Positions 1 to 11,400 of a stretch of 63,951 nt of DNA are shown here, piece by piece. A program made the translations under genes and the position numbers. The notes beneath the pieces are model-generated. The model did not search any database and was not told the origin of the DNA. It worked only from the letters and a program-made list of their open reading frames with translations. Source of the DNA: Phaeoceros laevis (lineage: Eukaryota; Anthocerotophyta; Anthocerotopsida; Notothyladales). How positions within the stretch are numbered: position 1 is the first letter of the stretch; every line of letters starts with the position of its first letter. The stretch covers positions 1 to 63,951 of the forward strand of contig JBNGIQ010006028.1 of assembly GCA_049999765.1 (NCBI GenBank). Direction: 5' to 3'.

Positions 1-233
1 GTTGTAAGCAAAAGTTTCACATTTCACTTTCACCTTTAACCCTTTACTATGTACTTTTTACATGCAGGTACTGGGGACTTAACCGGGCCGGTTAGCCTGC
101 TTTACAATGAGTTTACAACGGCATTACAACGGATGGCCACCGGGCTCGGATTTGTAAAGAGGCCTTCTAACATTGTATTTGGCCTTTAAATGTTTTAGTT
201 GGCCGTTGTAAAATACCCCTATTTCTTGTTGTG
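1..233. mobile_element. right end of a CACTA (En/Spm) DNA transposon
   Basis: The stretch ends at 233 in an inverted terminus whose reverse complement begins CACAACAAGAAATAGGGGTA. That matches the start of the CACTA element at 35736 (CACTACAAGAAATGTGGTAC) at about 24 of the first 30 bases. Upstream there are repeated TTTACAACGG and TTGTAA motifs like the subterminal repeats of the other element. The rest of the transposon lies left of the window. The terminal trinucleotide has drifted from GTAGTG to GTTGTG, so this copy is probably old. Confidence 0.6.
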
Positions 234-385
234 CATATATGAGGTGGCTCAAAAGTACACCGCCACCACGTCGTCATACTTGTCAACACCTGTGTATACC
301 GGGCATGGTATTTAAACCAAAGAGAGACCTTGAACGGGGCTCCCGAATTTCTGACCTAATTACAACCCCGTTAGCAGTTGTTACA
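234..385 (+). repeat. 3' part of an LTR, interrupted by the CACTA end
   Basis: The sequence finishes in TTGTTACA, the usual kind of LTR 3' terminus, and a plant-type primer-binding site follows directly. The 5' part of the LTR is either displaced beyond the CACTA insertion or outside the window. No second LTR copy was found, so the boundary is inferred only from the terminus and the PBS. Confidence 0.5.
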
Positions 386-403
386 CTAGTATCAGAGCGG
401 TGA
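386..403 (+). other. retroelement primer-binding site (initiator Met-tRNA type)
   Basis: CTAGTATCAGAGCGG follows the LTR end. It matches the TGGTATCAGAGC consensus used by most plant LTR retroelements, which pairs with the 3' end of initiator Met-tRNA, with G-to-A at one position. It sets the strand of the element as plus. Confidence 0.6.
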
Positions 404-1330
404 CCATAGTTGCTAGTCATGCGTAGGGGAGTTCGTGAGTTGAGGGCAAAGTACCAGGTGCCAAATGCTTGCCATGATCATCGAAGACTTGCGCTGTTAT
501 TAGACGAGGTCACGTGAGAGCGGCCGGTGAACCAGTGTCACCTGTGCGCGCTGCTGATGACTGGGATCGCGGCGTGGCATGCGGGATACCAACTGCTATG
601 GGCAGGGGCCATAATTGATGTGTTGCATACGAAATTTCTGGCAGGAACCAGGCCGTGGCGCATTGGGGAGGAGGTTGCGCTAGCAATTCTCGTTGCGGAG
701 CTTAGCAAAGTAGCAGGAAGGACCACCTGGGTGCAAATTCTGGTTTAAGGAAGACGACCAGGAGTGCGGAGAATTGTCGCCTTCCTACAAGAACGGGGGA
801 CGGAATCATTGTTGTGGTGCTTGGACATTGAGCCAGGTCATATTCAAAGGGAAGTTTTCACAGACATAAACATTCTGAGGTGCGTGTGAGAGGTGTTGGA
901 AGGCCAGCTCAGGCATCAACGGTGGATGCGAGAGCTGGCAGCGGCGGGCAGGGCCGGTAGGACGCGGGAGCAAGAGGAAGTTGACCACCTCACGGTGACC
1001 TTGGCAAGAACGCGGATCTGACGGGCAGCCGCGGACAAGGCTAGCAAGGCGTGGGAGCACGAGGAACATCATAGCGACCTTCACGGGGGTCTGAATCTGA
1101 ACGGGCTGCTGCAGGGGCTTGAGTCTGAACGCAAGCAGGGCGCGGGAGCACGCATCGTGCCAGTAGAGTGCATGAGCATGCATCACGACAGCACGCATTA
1201 GACCAGCAGGGCGCGGGAGCACTGGAGCACGCATCGGGCCAGCAGGGCGCAGGAGCACGAGAGCGCGCATCGGGCGAGCACGACACAAGGGCACGCATAG
1301 CGGTGGCCTTCGTAGGAGCTTGAACTTGAG
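404..1330 (+). repeat. degenerate retroelement interior with short GC-rich repeats
   Basis: No reading frame here shows recognisable Gag or Pol motifs. Between about 1090 and 1300 a variable unit built from GGGAGCACGCATCGGGCCAG recurs four or more times (for example at 1139, 1207, 1222 and 1249). The open frames on the minus strand are by-products of this repeat. Position after the PBS suggests a decayed leader or gag region. Confidence 0.35.
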
Positions 1331-1335
1331 CGGGC

Positions 1336-1425
1336 AGGTCCTCTCGAGGACATCCAAGTGGTTTGGATTTGGGCCTTCCAAAGTGGAGACCCCGGTTCAA
1401 TCCCAAGCGAGACCAAAGCAGCGTT
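1336..1425 (+). repeat. possible tRNA-derived SINE or tRNA relic
   Basis: An A-box-like CCAAGTGGTT lies about 40 bases before a B-box-like GGTTCAATCCC, the spacing of a tRNA internal promoter. A 5-bp hairpin TTTGG/CCAAA sits where an anticodon stem would be, but the acceptor and T stems do not pair, so this is not a functional tRNA gene. A short CATA repeat follows at 1466, as in some SINE tails. Low confidence. Confidence 0.25.
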
Positions 1426-1879
1426 GTAACAGCCTAGCTCCATGATTGTGTGTGTTTGCATTTCATACATACATACAGCTTGTCTCTAGTCATCTGACCT
1501 AGGACAGTTGTGACATTGCCTTGTACAAGGGCTTGCCTTGCACCGGAATTTGAGTCTTGTGATAAATACAACGAGGCATCTTCTGGTGCCTGTACTACAT
1601 TTCCGAAAGGCAGCAGTCATGTTGCTTGACCAGAACAGTGCAGCAATGATGCACCAACAAGCTCGGAATTGCTTAAGACTTTGTCTTAGTCTTTTCAAAA
1701 AATACTTCTTCTTCTGCCCGTCTGGCAGCTGGTCAGTCTAGCCTTTCTTTGCATGATTTGTGCCAATTTGGCAAATGATTCTGGTGGCCCAGTCAGGGCA
1801 GCAGTAGGTATGTACCCTTAACCGCAAAATGGATTGACTGCCAAGCTACTCTATACTTATGCCTTCTACGTTGCATTTT

Positions 1880-2178
1880 TCTATGTGTAGGTTCCTGGAC
1901 AATCTTTTAGAACGTAAAAAACTCCAAAAAGATATGTGACCAAACTGAGTGCAGACTCAAAAAATTATGAGTATGCGTTTTTCTATGTGCAGGCTCCTGG
2001 ACAGTCGTGCAATCGTGAGACTTGTGACCAGAACGTAAACCGCTTCAAAAGATACGTGACCAAACCGGATGCAGAATCAAAGAATATGAGTATGCACTTT
2101 CTTAAGCAGGCAGCCAGGCTACATGTATGCCTTGTGCTGTCAAGACATGCGTATTTCAGTCAAGTAGCAGAACTTTAA
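1880..2178 (+). repeat. tandem duplication of about 110 bp, open in one frame
   Basis: A unit starting TATGTGTAGGTTCCTGGACA (about 1882) recurs as TATGTGCAGGCTCCTGGACA (about 1985). Both contain a GATA(T/C)GTGACCAAAC core and end in GAGTATGC. From 1936 to 2178 both units read in the same plus-strand frame, giving RYVTKLSADSKN then RYVTKPDAESKN, so the duplication kept phase. No known family recognised. Each unit begins with a polypyrimidine-AG that resembles a splice acceptor, so duplicated exons are possible. Confidence 0.45.
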
Positions 2179-2304
2179 ACGATTGACAGGTCCAAAGATA
2201 CAGCTTATCACTCATGCTGCTGAATGTTTCCAGCAGGCCGTCTTCAATGCCAAGGATGGTGCAGCCAATAAACCAACTGCCAGCACACATCCAACAGTGT
2301 CACA

Positions 2305-3325
2305 CCGGGCACATGGGGGTGAGCCATGTCTCCCCCACTCCTCATCAGTACCAAGTGGGCTCATCGCAAGGGTTTCTAGAAGTACTTTTGGTAAACCCTC
2401 CCCGATCGTGACCTGTGCATTGCTCCTATCATGCAACTTGATTTCACACCTTGTTAGTGTGCACTAACCTACACTATAGCAAGGATACCATCCGAGAATC
2501 AAAGTGCCAGGCCTCAATCATGTATCAAAGCAACAGCAGTAGCAAGTAGATAGCTAGAAAAAGCCAAGCTTGAAAGCAACCTCCTGAGTTTGCTGGGACA
2601 TCCTGGCTGCGCTGTTCTTGTCAACAACTCCTTTCGTAAATTCATGTGAGCAGGTAGGTGACAGGATAGACGATTGTAGCAAGAACTGGTCAGCAGAGGT
2701 GTGTGAGACTGGACACGTTTCTGGGTGACTGGACACGTTTGTGGGTGATGGCTGGATGAGGGGCAGGTCAAGGACTCCTCTCATTGACAGTCAATGAGCT
2801 CCTCTCATTGACAGTCCCCCCACAAAAGGCAGCACATCCGATTCCCATGTGGAGTCGACTAAGGTGTGTACTACCATTACTACTACTACTAAGGACTGTT
2901 GCAATTTTCTGGATACTGAACAAAGTTGAGAGAGCAGGTTGGTATGGGAAGACAAAAATTGTTGAGGCAACAGAGGGATAGACAGCAGGTTTCTTGAAAA
3001 GATACTGTAGGGAAGAGGCCGAGTAGCAGAATAGTCAACAGGAGCTGGACAGTGAAGAGGCGGAGGAGGCCAAAGGTATGGGATGCGTTTCCCACAAGGC
3101 TAAGGGCTGGGCAACAGGCCTAGCCTTGAAAAAACCGAGACTCGGGAACACCTGCAGCAGCAAGGCAACAGGCCAGAGAGGAGAAAACTAGAACTTTAGG
3201 AGGGGATGGCAGGGAGGAGAGCAGACTGGAAGGAGGGCAGCTTAAGCGGGAATGCGGAATGACTGAATAGCAAGGTGAATTAGGAGCCAAAATGGCTGTC
3301 TGTTATATAGGCTGGTTGAGCCAGG
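2305..3325 (-). repeat. diverged repeat unit 1 of 3 (gene-like relic)
   Basis: The core at 2325-2410 (CTCATCAGTACCAAGTGGGC and following) is a diverged copy of cores at 4841-4940 and 6895-6985. Downstream on the plus strand is a purine-rich tract ending at a TATA-like TTATATAG near 3303, which read on the minus strand would be a promoter followed by a pyrimidine-rich leader. A leucine-rich minus frame at 2889-3095 resembles a signal peptide but has no family match. A LINE 3' tail lies within the unit (2818-2895). Confidence 0.3.
2818..2895 (+). mobile_element. LINE 3'-tail copy ending in (TAC)n
   Basis: AAAAGGCAGCACATCCGATT, then GGAGTCGACT and a (TAC)n run, match the 3' end of the LINE at 34070-35735 (minus strand) and a third copy at 17466-17556. 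Shared landmarks are the CCGATTCCC core, GGAGTC and the terminal TAC microsatellite. It is probably a severely 5'-truncated LINE insertion, or a SINE sharing that tail. Confidence 0.5.
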
Positions 3326-4800
3326 TGGTCATAAATGCTTTATGGCCGAGATTAGCACATCAAGTCGAGAAATGTATAAACAAAGATCAGCTTGGTATTG
3401 AGCCCTGTAAAAAGTGCCATTGCCACCAGTCTAAAATGATGTGGTAGCCTTGGTGACGAGCAGCTGTCTCACTAGCTCATCCGGGCTTAAAAAATAGCAA
3501 CATGATTGTAACGAGTAGCTGTCAATCAATCATGGTAGGCCGTTTTTCAGAGATACTTGGCTCTCAGTGCAAAACTTCATGTTTCTTGTGTACAGCAGAG
3601 GGCATTTAGTCAGCACTCATAACCATGTGCAATTAACTTGTCAAACCGTAGTGTGTAATTACCAAGTATATTTTAATACCTGTGTACTCGGGCATTGCTG
3701 TCGTCCATATTGCCAGCACCTTCGAGAAGAACATTCACCGGTCTGGTAAATGACAAGTTACACGTAGGTTCTAGAACGTTTTTGATGAACAACACGTAGA
3801 CACCAGCCAGCTTATAAAAAACCAAAAAAGGCGTTACTGCGTCAGCAGTTGGTATATCTTACCAAGATGCAAATTGGAGGCATGATACCATTACACTGGT
3901 GAGTCATCACCTGAACTTTTTTGTAGACTTGGCATCTGCAAGTCATGCATAAGATTTTTTAGCACACATAAAATCTCACAGCTACACACATACATATGTA
4001 CTACAAATGCAGTATGTGTTCCTTGACATACATACATACGAGTTACTTTTACGTAAATACTAAGATGCAAAACATTGCCTCATGAGGAGGACTTGTGCTT
4101 TTGACAATTGAAAATGATATGTTCCAGGTGAGGACAACGTTCGGCCATGATGCTGACTTTTGGAATTCTGGAATACATGACGCCAGAAACCAGACAGTTG
4201 TCGTAGACGAATTTATAGATAACTTCCAACAGAAGACCTCAGGCAGCCTTTGGTCCATTTGTTCAGGATGTGAGCAGCCGACACAGTACCGGGACTACGC
4301 ATCCAAACCAGCAAACAGAAGACCGAGTCATAGATCATGACCCTAGTCTGCGTCACATGATAACTAACAGAGGTATGGAACGAGCAGCTTTAAATTTGTT
4401 GAAGTTTACGTGGTATTTTGCTTGGTGCCAACACAATATGTGCAGGTGCACAGTTTGTGCCAAGCTGCTGCAGGTCCGTCTTTTACAGAAGGACCATCAA
4501 AAGGAAGTTTCAAACAACATTACTGCTCAAGGCAAAACACTTCTAACACAAAGTCCAGATCAACATGAGGTTGTCTGCAGCCTAGGGTATCAAAAAATGT
4601 CATTGCTGTTTTGAATAGGGCGCAAATAGAGGTCAGCCACAAGGCTGCTTCTAATGCTAGTTGCCATTGATGTCATGCAGGGTTTAGCCAACACAAGTTT
4701 GCAGACATTTCAAAAAACATTTCAACAACAAAGGATTTGATGCAAAGGCAAGTCTTCGAAGGGAATAACCAGTCCCCCTTATCCGACAGCCAGCATTCCC
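3326..4800. other. no recognisable gene
   Basis: AT-rich sequence with stop codons in all frames beyond about 110 codons. The open frame 4270-4614 shows no family motifs. A short CATA repeat lies at 4023-4038. A CAATATGTGCAGGTGCAC stretch near 4432 resembles the acceptor-like motifs of the tandem repeat at 1880-2178. Confidence 0.3.
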
Positions 4801-5525
4801 GAGCAAATGCTCATCTGGTAAGGACGAGCCTCCAACTCCCCTTCATCAGTGCCAAAAAATCATCATTGCTTGGATTCTGGTGGTCCATTGGCAGATCCAA
4901 GTTTTGCACGGTTCTGTGCATCAAAAAACCATCAACACTCAAAAGAAACTTATCAGCGATCATCAAGCAGGTGCTAGCAACAGACCATCACAATCAGGGC
5001 ATGTGGTAAGGGCTTCAAACATTCAGTCATAGTAAAAATATTGCATCTTGGTATTCTAAGGAGGATTTATTCAAAGACAAGTACAAAACCTAGAAACTAG
5101 CAAGCAGCATACAACCATCTGACCTGTTGGAACAAATTGCCAGCCATGATCAATGATATCGGATGTGGCAGGAAACAAGTCAGGTCTACAGGCGGTTGTG
5201 TTCCACGAGAAGTGTGGACAGGTGAAAAACGGGGGCAGGCAGTAGATAATTTAGTAGCAACAGTAGCTATGGTGAGCAGCTGGCAGGCAAAGGGACTATA
5301 ACAGAGGTGTGTTTGGGGGGGACCGATAGGGAAGACCAAGGAAAAGGAAAAAGGGGCCAAAGCTAGCATAGGCTAGCTATCAGACAGCATGTTGAGAGAA
5401 TGCGGGCAGGCAGAAAGAAGGTCAACATAGCAGAGGAGAGTAGAAGAGCAAAGAAGAACTGTGGAGGCAAAACTGGTGCTCAAGCATTGTTCAGGGCTTG
5501 TTATATAGGGGTAGGCAAGGCTGGA
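4801..5525 (-). repeat. diverged repeat unit 2 of 3 (gene-like relic)
   Basis: The core at 4841-4940 translates on the minus strand to QNLDLP-x4-N-x5-F-L-A-L-M-K, closely resembling unit 3 (QNLDLPRAARNLGDEP, then LLVLMK). Downstream there is a purine-rich tract and a TATA-like TTATATAG at 5501-5508, in the same relative place as in unit 1. A 90-codon minus frame (5097-5369) has a hydrophobic start but no recognised family. Probably a decayed duplicate of a small gene read leftwards. Confidence 0.35.
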
Positions 5526-6864
5526 AATGGCGGGAGACAGCTTGTAGGTAAAATTTAATCACGCTAAGAGAGAGAGAAGGAGGGAGGTAAATGCCTGATT
5601 GATGATCAGCTGGCATGAGTGTCACTGGAAGGTTCTTCCAAAATAGGCCGTTCATAAAAGCTTGATCAGATAGCGCCATTCTGTTTTTGGGCATGCGCCC
5701 TGGAGGCAGTCAAAAAGATAGCCGTCACTGGGCTATCGATCTGGTATCTCATAAATAAGCATCCTGAACAATGTGAGTTGTGCAGCTATCGGCCACAAGT
5801 TAAAGCCACGTAGCCTATAATCCCACCTTCAACAAGTAGCTTAAAAATGCTTTAAGCGGCTTTGCAGGGATAGTGGAATCTGCTGTCATACAGTCCATAA
5901 AAAATCGTCTGTCTACTACTGTATTATACAGAAATAAGCCCATCATTTGATAAATGTGCTTGATTGGCACTCCTTGATTGGTACAATATCCAAGTAGATG
6001 TTTGGATTGCTCAGAATGACTAGTCTGATACACATGTGGCTGTTAAAGGGCCATGTCGCAAGAGACATAAACGTAATGAGGACAGAAACTATGAACAGAA
6101 AAAATTCATACAGGTCTGTATGTACCTTGTGCAGATAATTACGAAACACCGTGTGACTCACAAGTGTATGTGAGAAGCTCAGTTGCTATGGACCTCAAAG
6201 GCATATCATAAAAACATCATATGACAAAATTTGATAGATGGTATCATTTGGACACACACGCACAACCTAGGAACACCAGGTGTGTGTTCTTTGTGACACA
6301 CATATAGTCTTACAAAAAACTGAATGAGATGTCGACATTGCCTCAGATGGGGACCTGACCGTTTGTGATCGTTATGGTGACTGGAAGTCCATGGAATTGT
6401 GATTTATGACCTTTCAATTCCAAGTAGCTAACAAGATGTTGCACATACTTTTTTCCTCTCCGTGCATTGATTCTCACAGCGTTTTATGACAGAAATGGCA
6501 GGTTTGGCAACAAAGCAATCGTAGCTACTACTTAACATGGTCTCTCAGCATACTGCAGTTTCGAAACAGGTCTGAAGAGTGTACACTTCTGTCACAAAGA
6601 GCTTTGTCTCACAAGGCAGTGAAGATCCAACCAGTATTGTAATTGTACGTAACTGGAAAATGGAATTCAGTTTTTGTAATTGCTGTATGACAAGTGATGC
6701 TAACATCCTGCCCTATGTGTGCAGGTGTTGCGATCATGTCAAGGACTGGAACACAAGCAAATATTCAAAAACAGGCATTTAGCAAACTTCTAAGCAGCAT
6801 AGTCAAGTTTTCAAGTAGAGGGGCACCAGCCCTTCCTAAAAAACTGCCGTAAAGGTAATGCAGA
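5526..6864. other. no recognisable gene
   Basis: All open frames are under 75 codons and lack recognisable motifs. A TATGTGTGCAGGTGTTGCG stretch at 6715 resembles the acceptor-like motifs near 1980 and 4435, consistent with one ancestral unit repeated three times over 1.9-7.6 kb. Confidence 0.3.
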
Positions 6865-7650
6865 CCCCTGCAGGGTGAGCGCAGGGCTCTCTTCCTCCTT
6901 CATCAGTACCAAAAGAGGTTCATCGCCTAGATTTCTGGCAGCTCTTGGAAGATCTAGGTTCTGCAAAACCTCATGCTTCATGTTAAAACTTAAAGCAACA
7001 TTTTCAGAGAATGCATTCAGGGTATGTTATTATTACTTCAACATTTTCTACCATAGTATGTCATGTAACTTGACTCGTACAGTCATTCAAGCATAGCTGC
7101 AGCCATCAACAACATTTTTATGTTCAGGCAACCAAGGAGACATCCTTCAGGCACTGGCAGCAAACCAATTATCCAAGATAGCAAATGTAGCAGCAAGTAC
7201 AGGTGAGATGACTGAGAAACCTGGGGCTGAGACATTGTAGGAACTGTCGGGGCTGTGCTGTCACTGTTGCTGTCCACAACCAGCTGCCTGGTTGTGATCC
7301 TGCGACCCTTCACGAGGCAAAAAAGCTCTTGTTGTCACCGTTCCGAGGCAGGTGTGTTGCAACTGCTGTTTGTGAACAGGTCCCAAGCATCGGAGGGGTG
7401 CAGGTGCCAATGCAGCTTGTCCTGCTCTCAGGTGAGCAAGATGACTTTGTGACAAAGCTCTGGCTATCAAACAGTGTTTCAAGAACAAGAGTGCCAAATG
7501 TGGATGAGACCTGATCACAAGGTTCTCAAAGCTTGCCTAGGTTGTGCACAAGCCTTGAGGGACCGAGGACAGTCTATGAGGCCAAGAGAGCAAAGCAAGA
7601 GGACTTGGGAACAAGGCAGGAACCGGGGTCTAAATAGTACAAAAATCTGG
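6865..7650 (-). repeat. diverged repeat unit 3 of 3 (gene-like relic)
   Basis: The core at 6895-6985 shares CTTCATCAGTACCAAAAGAG and the following GATCTAGGTTCTGC with the other units, and has the same minus-strand peptide as unit 2. Further right there is again a purine-rich tract (7550-7620), and a weak TATA-like TCTAAATAG at about 7630. The open frames between 7083 and 7518 are short and conflict with one another, so no product is proposed. Confidence 0.35.
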
Positions 7651-8480
7651 GTTTAGCAGAGAGAGGGGTGAGGAAATAATGGAGCAAGTTTTAATGGCTG
7701 CCTGGCCTCTAAGTTTTGGCGGGAGCTTGCATCCTGTCATTGGTGGTTACCAGCAAGCGTCCAAATCCCAAATTAGCCTACTGCCATAAATGCTGCATCT
7801 TTTTTTGATGCCACATGTGCTATGTCTTGGCAACCTGTCCATTCTCCTTTGGACATGGAGAGATTACGCCTTCTTTTGTAGTTCAGTATTTGCCAGAGGA
7901 AGTGCAGTCCATGCATTGGGCACAACAGAAGGTTGTTGGTATGGATGAGGAACTAGTCCTATCATAGGAGATCAGCTTGCACATGATATGTAGCCAGGTG
8001 TGGAGGGGGTAGCAGCCCATGCGGCTAGTGTCACGAGCTCTCTGCCCTTCGTGGCCTATTGTACAGGGGAACTCACCCCGGTCTTCTAGGATTCCGAAAA
8101 GAGCAAAAAGCTCATTGGGTAGATTGAACTTAGCAAGCCCGGGGGATACAAGGGTTGGCACTTGGGGGATACAAGGGTTGAAGTGCCAACCGAGATGATG
8201 CTGCGATATTCTTTTAGATTTTCTGATTTTGGTACTTAGTCTTTTTGGGTAAACCTAAACCATAGAGGTAAGGGCCGTATAGCACGGGCGTGCAATATGA
8301 ATACGTTATGCGCTTTGGGAGTTACAAACTACAAAGTCTGGTATTTAATATGATACATGGATCCGGGCAATAGGTAAACCACTACCAATTATGACCACTA
8401 TTACATACTAGTTATAATTGATTAATTAGTTATAATTAGACCCGGTAATCCATGACGGACTCTCCGCCGGTAGGAAGCAA
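7651..8480. other. spacer downstream of BRL2
   Basis: No supported gene. A 17-base direct repeat GGGGGATACAAGGGTTG occurs at about 8140 and 8166. The 92-codon minus frame at 7883-8161 has no recognised motif. The 3' untranslated region of BRL2 should lie in the right-hand part. Confidence 0.4.
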
Positions 8481-8491
8481 ATTTTTGGTAG

Positions 8492-11400
8492 CTAGATAGC
8501 AGTCATCTGGGAGGTGTCGAGATGCAGCTCTTTGAACATGGCCACCACCTGGACCATGGTGGGCCTGTGGGAGGGCACGTCCTCGACGCACATGCACGCG
8601 ATGCGCAGATGCTGAAGCATGTCGTGCTCCATGCCGTTGCCGCGCAGGTCTGGGTCCAGCACGTTGCAGCTGCGCTTCTGCGCCAGTAACAGCTTCACCC
8701 ATCCCACCAGGTTGGAGTCGCCGAACTCGTCCTTGTTGGTGGGGCGCTTGCCCGTGAGAAGCTCCAAGAGCACCACGCCGAAGCTGTAGACGTCGCCCTT
8801 GGTGGTGCAGCGGAAGCTTTGGTAATACTCGGGCGGTACATAGCCGGGCGTGCCAGCCAGAGTACTCACGCTGAGGTGCGTGTCGGAGGCGCTGATGAGG
8901 CGAGCCATCCCGAAGTCGGAGACTCGGGCCACCAGGTGACTGTCCAGTAGCACGTTGCTCGACTTCATGTCCCTGTGGATGATGTGAGGGATGCAGTTGT
9001 GGTGCAGGAAGGCCAGCCCCCGCGCTGCGCCCATGGCCACCTGCCGCCGCAGCTCCCAATCGAACTCGATGCGCAGGGGCGGTGTTAACAGGCCGCTGTT
9101 GCCCACCTTCTTGGGGGGCCGTTCCTTGGCGAGCGGCAGCGGAAGGGCCAGGGCAGGCGGTCCGCCGCGGTCGTGGAGAATGTGCTCCAGGCTGCCACAC
9201 GCCATGAACTCGTAGACCAGCAGCCGCTCCTCGCCCACCTTGCAATAGCCCAGCAGAGGCACCAGGTTGTGGTGCTTGATTTTACCCAGGGTCTCCATCT
9301 CCGCCGTGAACTCGCGGTCCCCTTGGAAGCTCGAGTGGATGAGCTTCTTCACGGCCACGGTGCCACCGTCTGGCAACTCCGCCTTGTAGACCTCCCCGAA
9401 GCCGCCCGCCCCGATGATGCTCTCCTCGCTGAACTGGTTAGTGGCCTCCAGCAGGTGCGCGAAGGTGAGCCTGCGGAGCGGCCGCTCGAAGGTGGCCACG
9501 TTGATGCTCAGTGGCTCGCGCCCGTAGCCGCTCTTCCAATCAGAGGCACCGTTCCAGGACGGGATCCGGTCGTGGCCACACTCCAGGGAGCCCCGGTGGT
9601 GGCCCTCAGAAGCCTTGTTCCACTTCCACCACTTCCAAGGGAGCCGCCGCCCGGTCCACACCCACCAAACCGCCGTCACCACCAGCAGACCCACCGAGAT
9701 GAGGAAGGCCAGCAATAGGCTGGTGGCCCAAGGTGCCAGCGGCTCCCGTCGCTTGCCACCGCCCCACTCCCCCGCACCCGCTGGTCCGTCTCCGTCGCTG
9801 CACAGGCTGTCCTCCAGCGGCATCCCGCACAGGCCTGGGTTGTTCTCGTAGACCGACGGCGGGAAGGTGGCCAGCTGGCCGCCCGACGGGATTGGGCCGC
9901 TCAGGTTGTTGTTGGACAGATCCAGGTAGGAGAGGAAGGTGAGGTGCCCGAACGACGCTGGGATTGGCCCAGTGAGCATGTTGTGGGAGAGGATGAGCGA
10001 CTCCAGCTGCTTGCTGTTCCCCAGCGCGGCCGGCAGCGGCCCGCTCAGGCGATTGTGCGCCAGGTTGAGCACGTGCAGGTCGCCCATGTTGCCGAAGTCG
10101 TCCGGGATGGGGCCGGTGAGCTGGTTGAAGGACATGTCCAGGTACTCGATGCTCGAGTCTGAGCGCCAGTTGTAGAAGTTGTTGCCGTCGAAGCCGCTGA
10201 AGAGGCGCGTAAAGTTGCATGAAATCAGCCGGGGCGATGTCGTTATCTCCGTGATGCGGATGCCCGAAAACTCCATGAGCCCACCTATGCCCTGACAGTT
10301 GGGGCCGATGTTCTTCACAAAGGCGAAGCTGAAGTTCTCCAACTCCGGATTGATGGATGACCGCACCTCACGCCGCCCGATGGGCGAAGGGATGGGGCCC
10401 GATAGCTCGTTACTGTTCACATCCAACCAGATGAGCCCGGTGCAGTTGGCAAGCTCCCGCGGCAGGGGACCCATGAAACTGTTGTTGCCCAGCTGCAGCA
10501 GCGCCAGCTTCTGCATCCGCCCCATCTCCGCCGGTATCGGGCCTCCGAGATAGTTGGTGTTGAGGGACAGCCACAGCAAATTGCTGCACTTGGAGAGCTC
10601 GGGGGGAATCTTCCCCGTCAGCCTGTTGTAATTAAGAATCAGCCCCTTCAATCTCGTGCAATTGCCGAGTGAAGGCGGAATTTCGCCGCTGAGCTGATTG
10701 GACCAAAGGAACAGGTACTCCATGAACGCAAGGGAACCCAACTCCTCCGGGATCTCTCCATTCACCATGTTGAAGCTTAGATCCAGGGTCTTCAGCTGGA
10801 CGCACCTTGACAGACCCGGAGGTATAGTGCCAGAGATGTTGTTGTTGGGAATGGCCAAGATTTCCAGGGCCACGCTCATGTTTGCCGGGCAGAAGTCTGC
10901 AGGGATCTCCCCATTTATCCTATTGGCGCTCAAGTCCAGAACCTTCAACCGCGAACATCTGCTCAGAAACCCGTCGGGCACTACACCGGTGAAGTTGTTG
11001 AACCCCAGGTCCAACACTAGAAGATTTGCTTCACACAAGGTGTATATCAGGTTGGTTGGGAGCTCACCCGTCAGATTGTTGCGGGTCGCTCTCAAAGAAA
11101 CCAATGACGTCATGTTAGCAAGCGATGACGGCAGAGCTCCCACAAACTGGTTTGATGACAGATCCAGATCCTGCACAGTTGGCAGCAATGCGCCCAACCC
11201 GGGCGGCAGGCTGCCGGACAGCTGATTGTCGGAGATGCGCAGGATGCGCAGCTTGGGCAAACCGGCCACTGACGTGAGAGATAATTCACTCAAGCTGTTG
11301 CTGGATACATCCAGCTCTTCCAGGGCCAGGCAGCCATTGAAGTAGCTAGCAAGAGAAAAGACACCCGACAGATGGTTGCCAGCAAGACTTAGGATGGACA

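Noticed and set aside
806-1381. 191-codon minus frame
   Set aside because: Its length comes from the GC-rich short repeats at 1090-1300; no family motif and no start context.
1336-1425. Functional tRNA gene
   Set aside because: A and B boxes are approximate and the acceptor and T stems do not pair.
8436-9245. Arg/His-rich 269-codon minus-strand frame
   Set aside because: It overlaps the BRL2 kinase exon in another frame; composition is that of a shadow of GC-rich coding DNA. The plus-strand frames at 9173-9718 and 10698-11225 are antisense shadows for the same reason.
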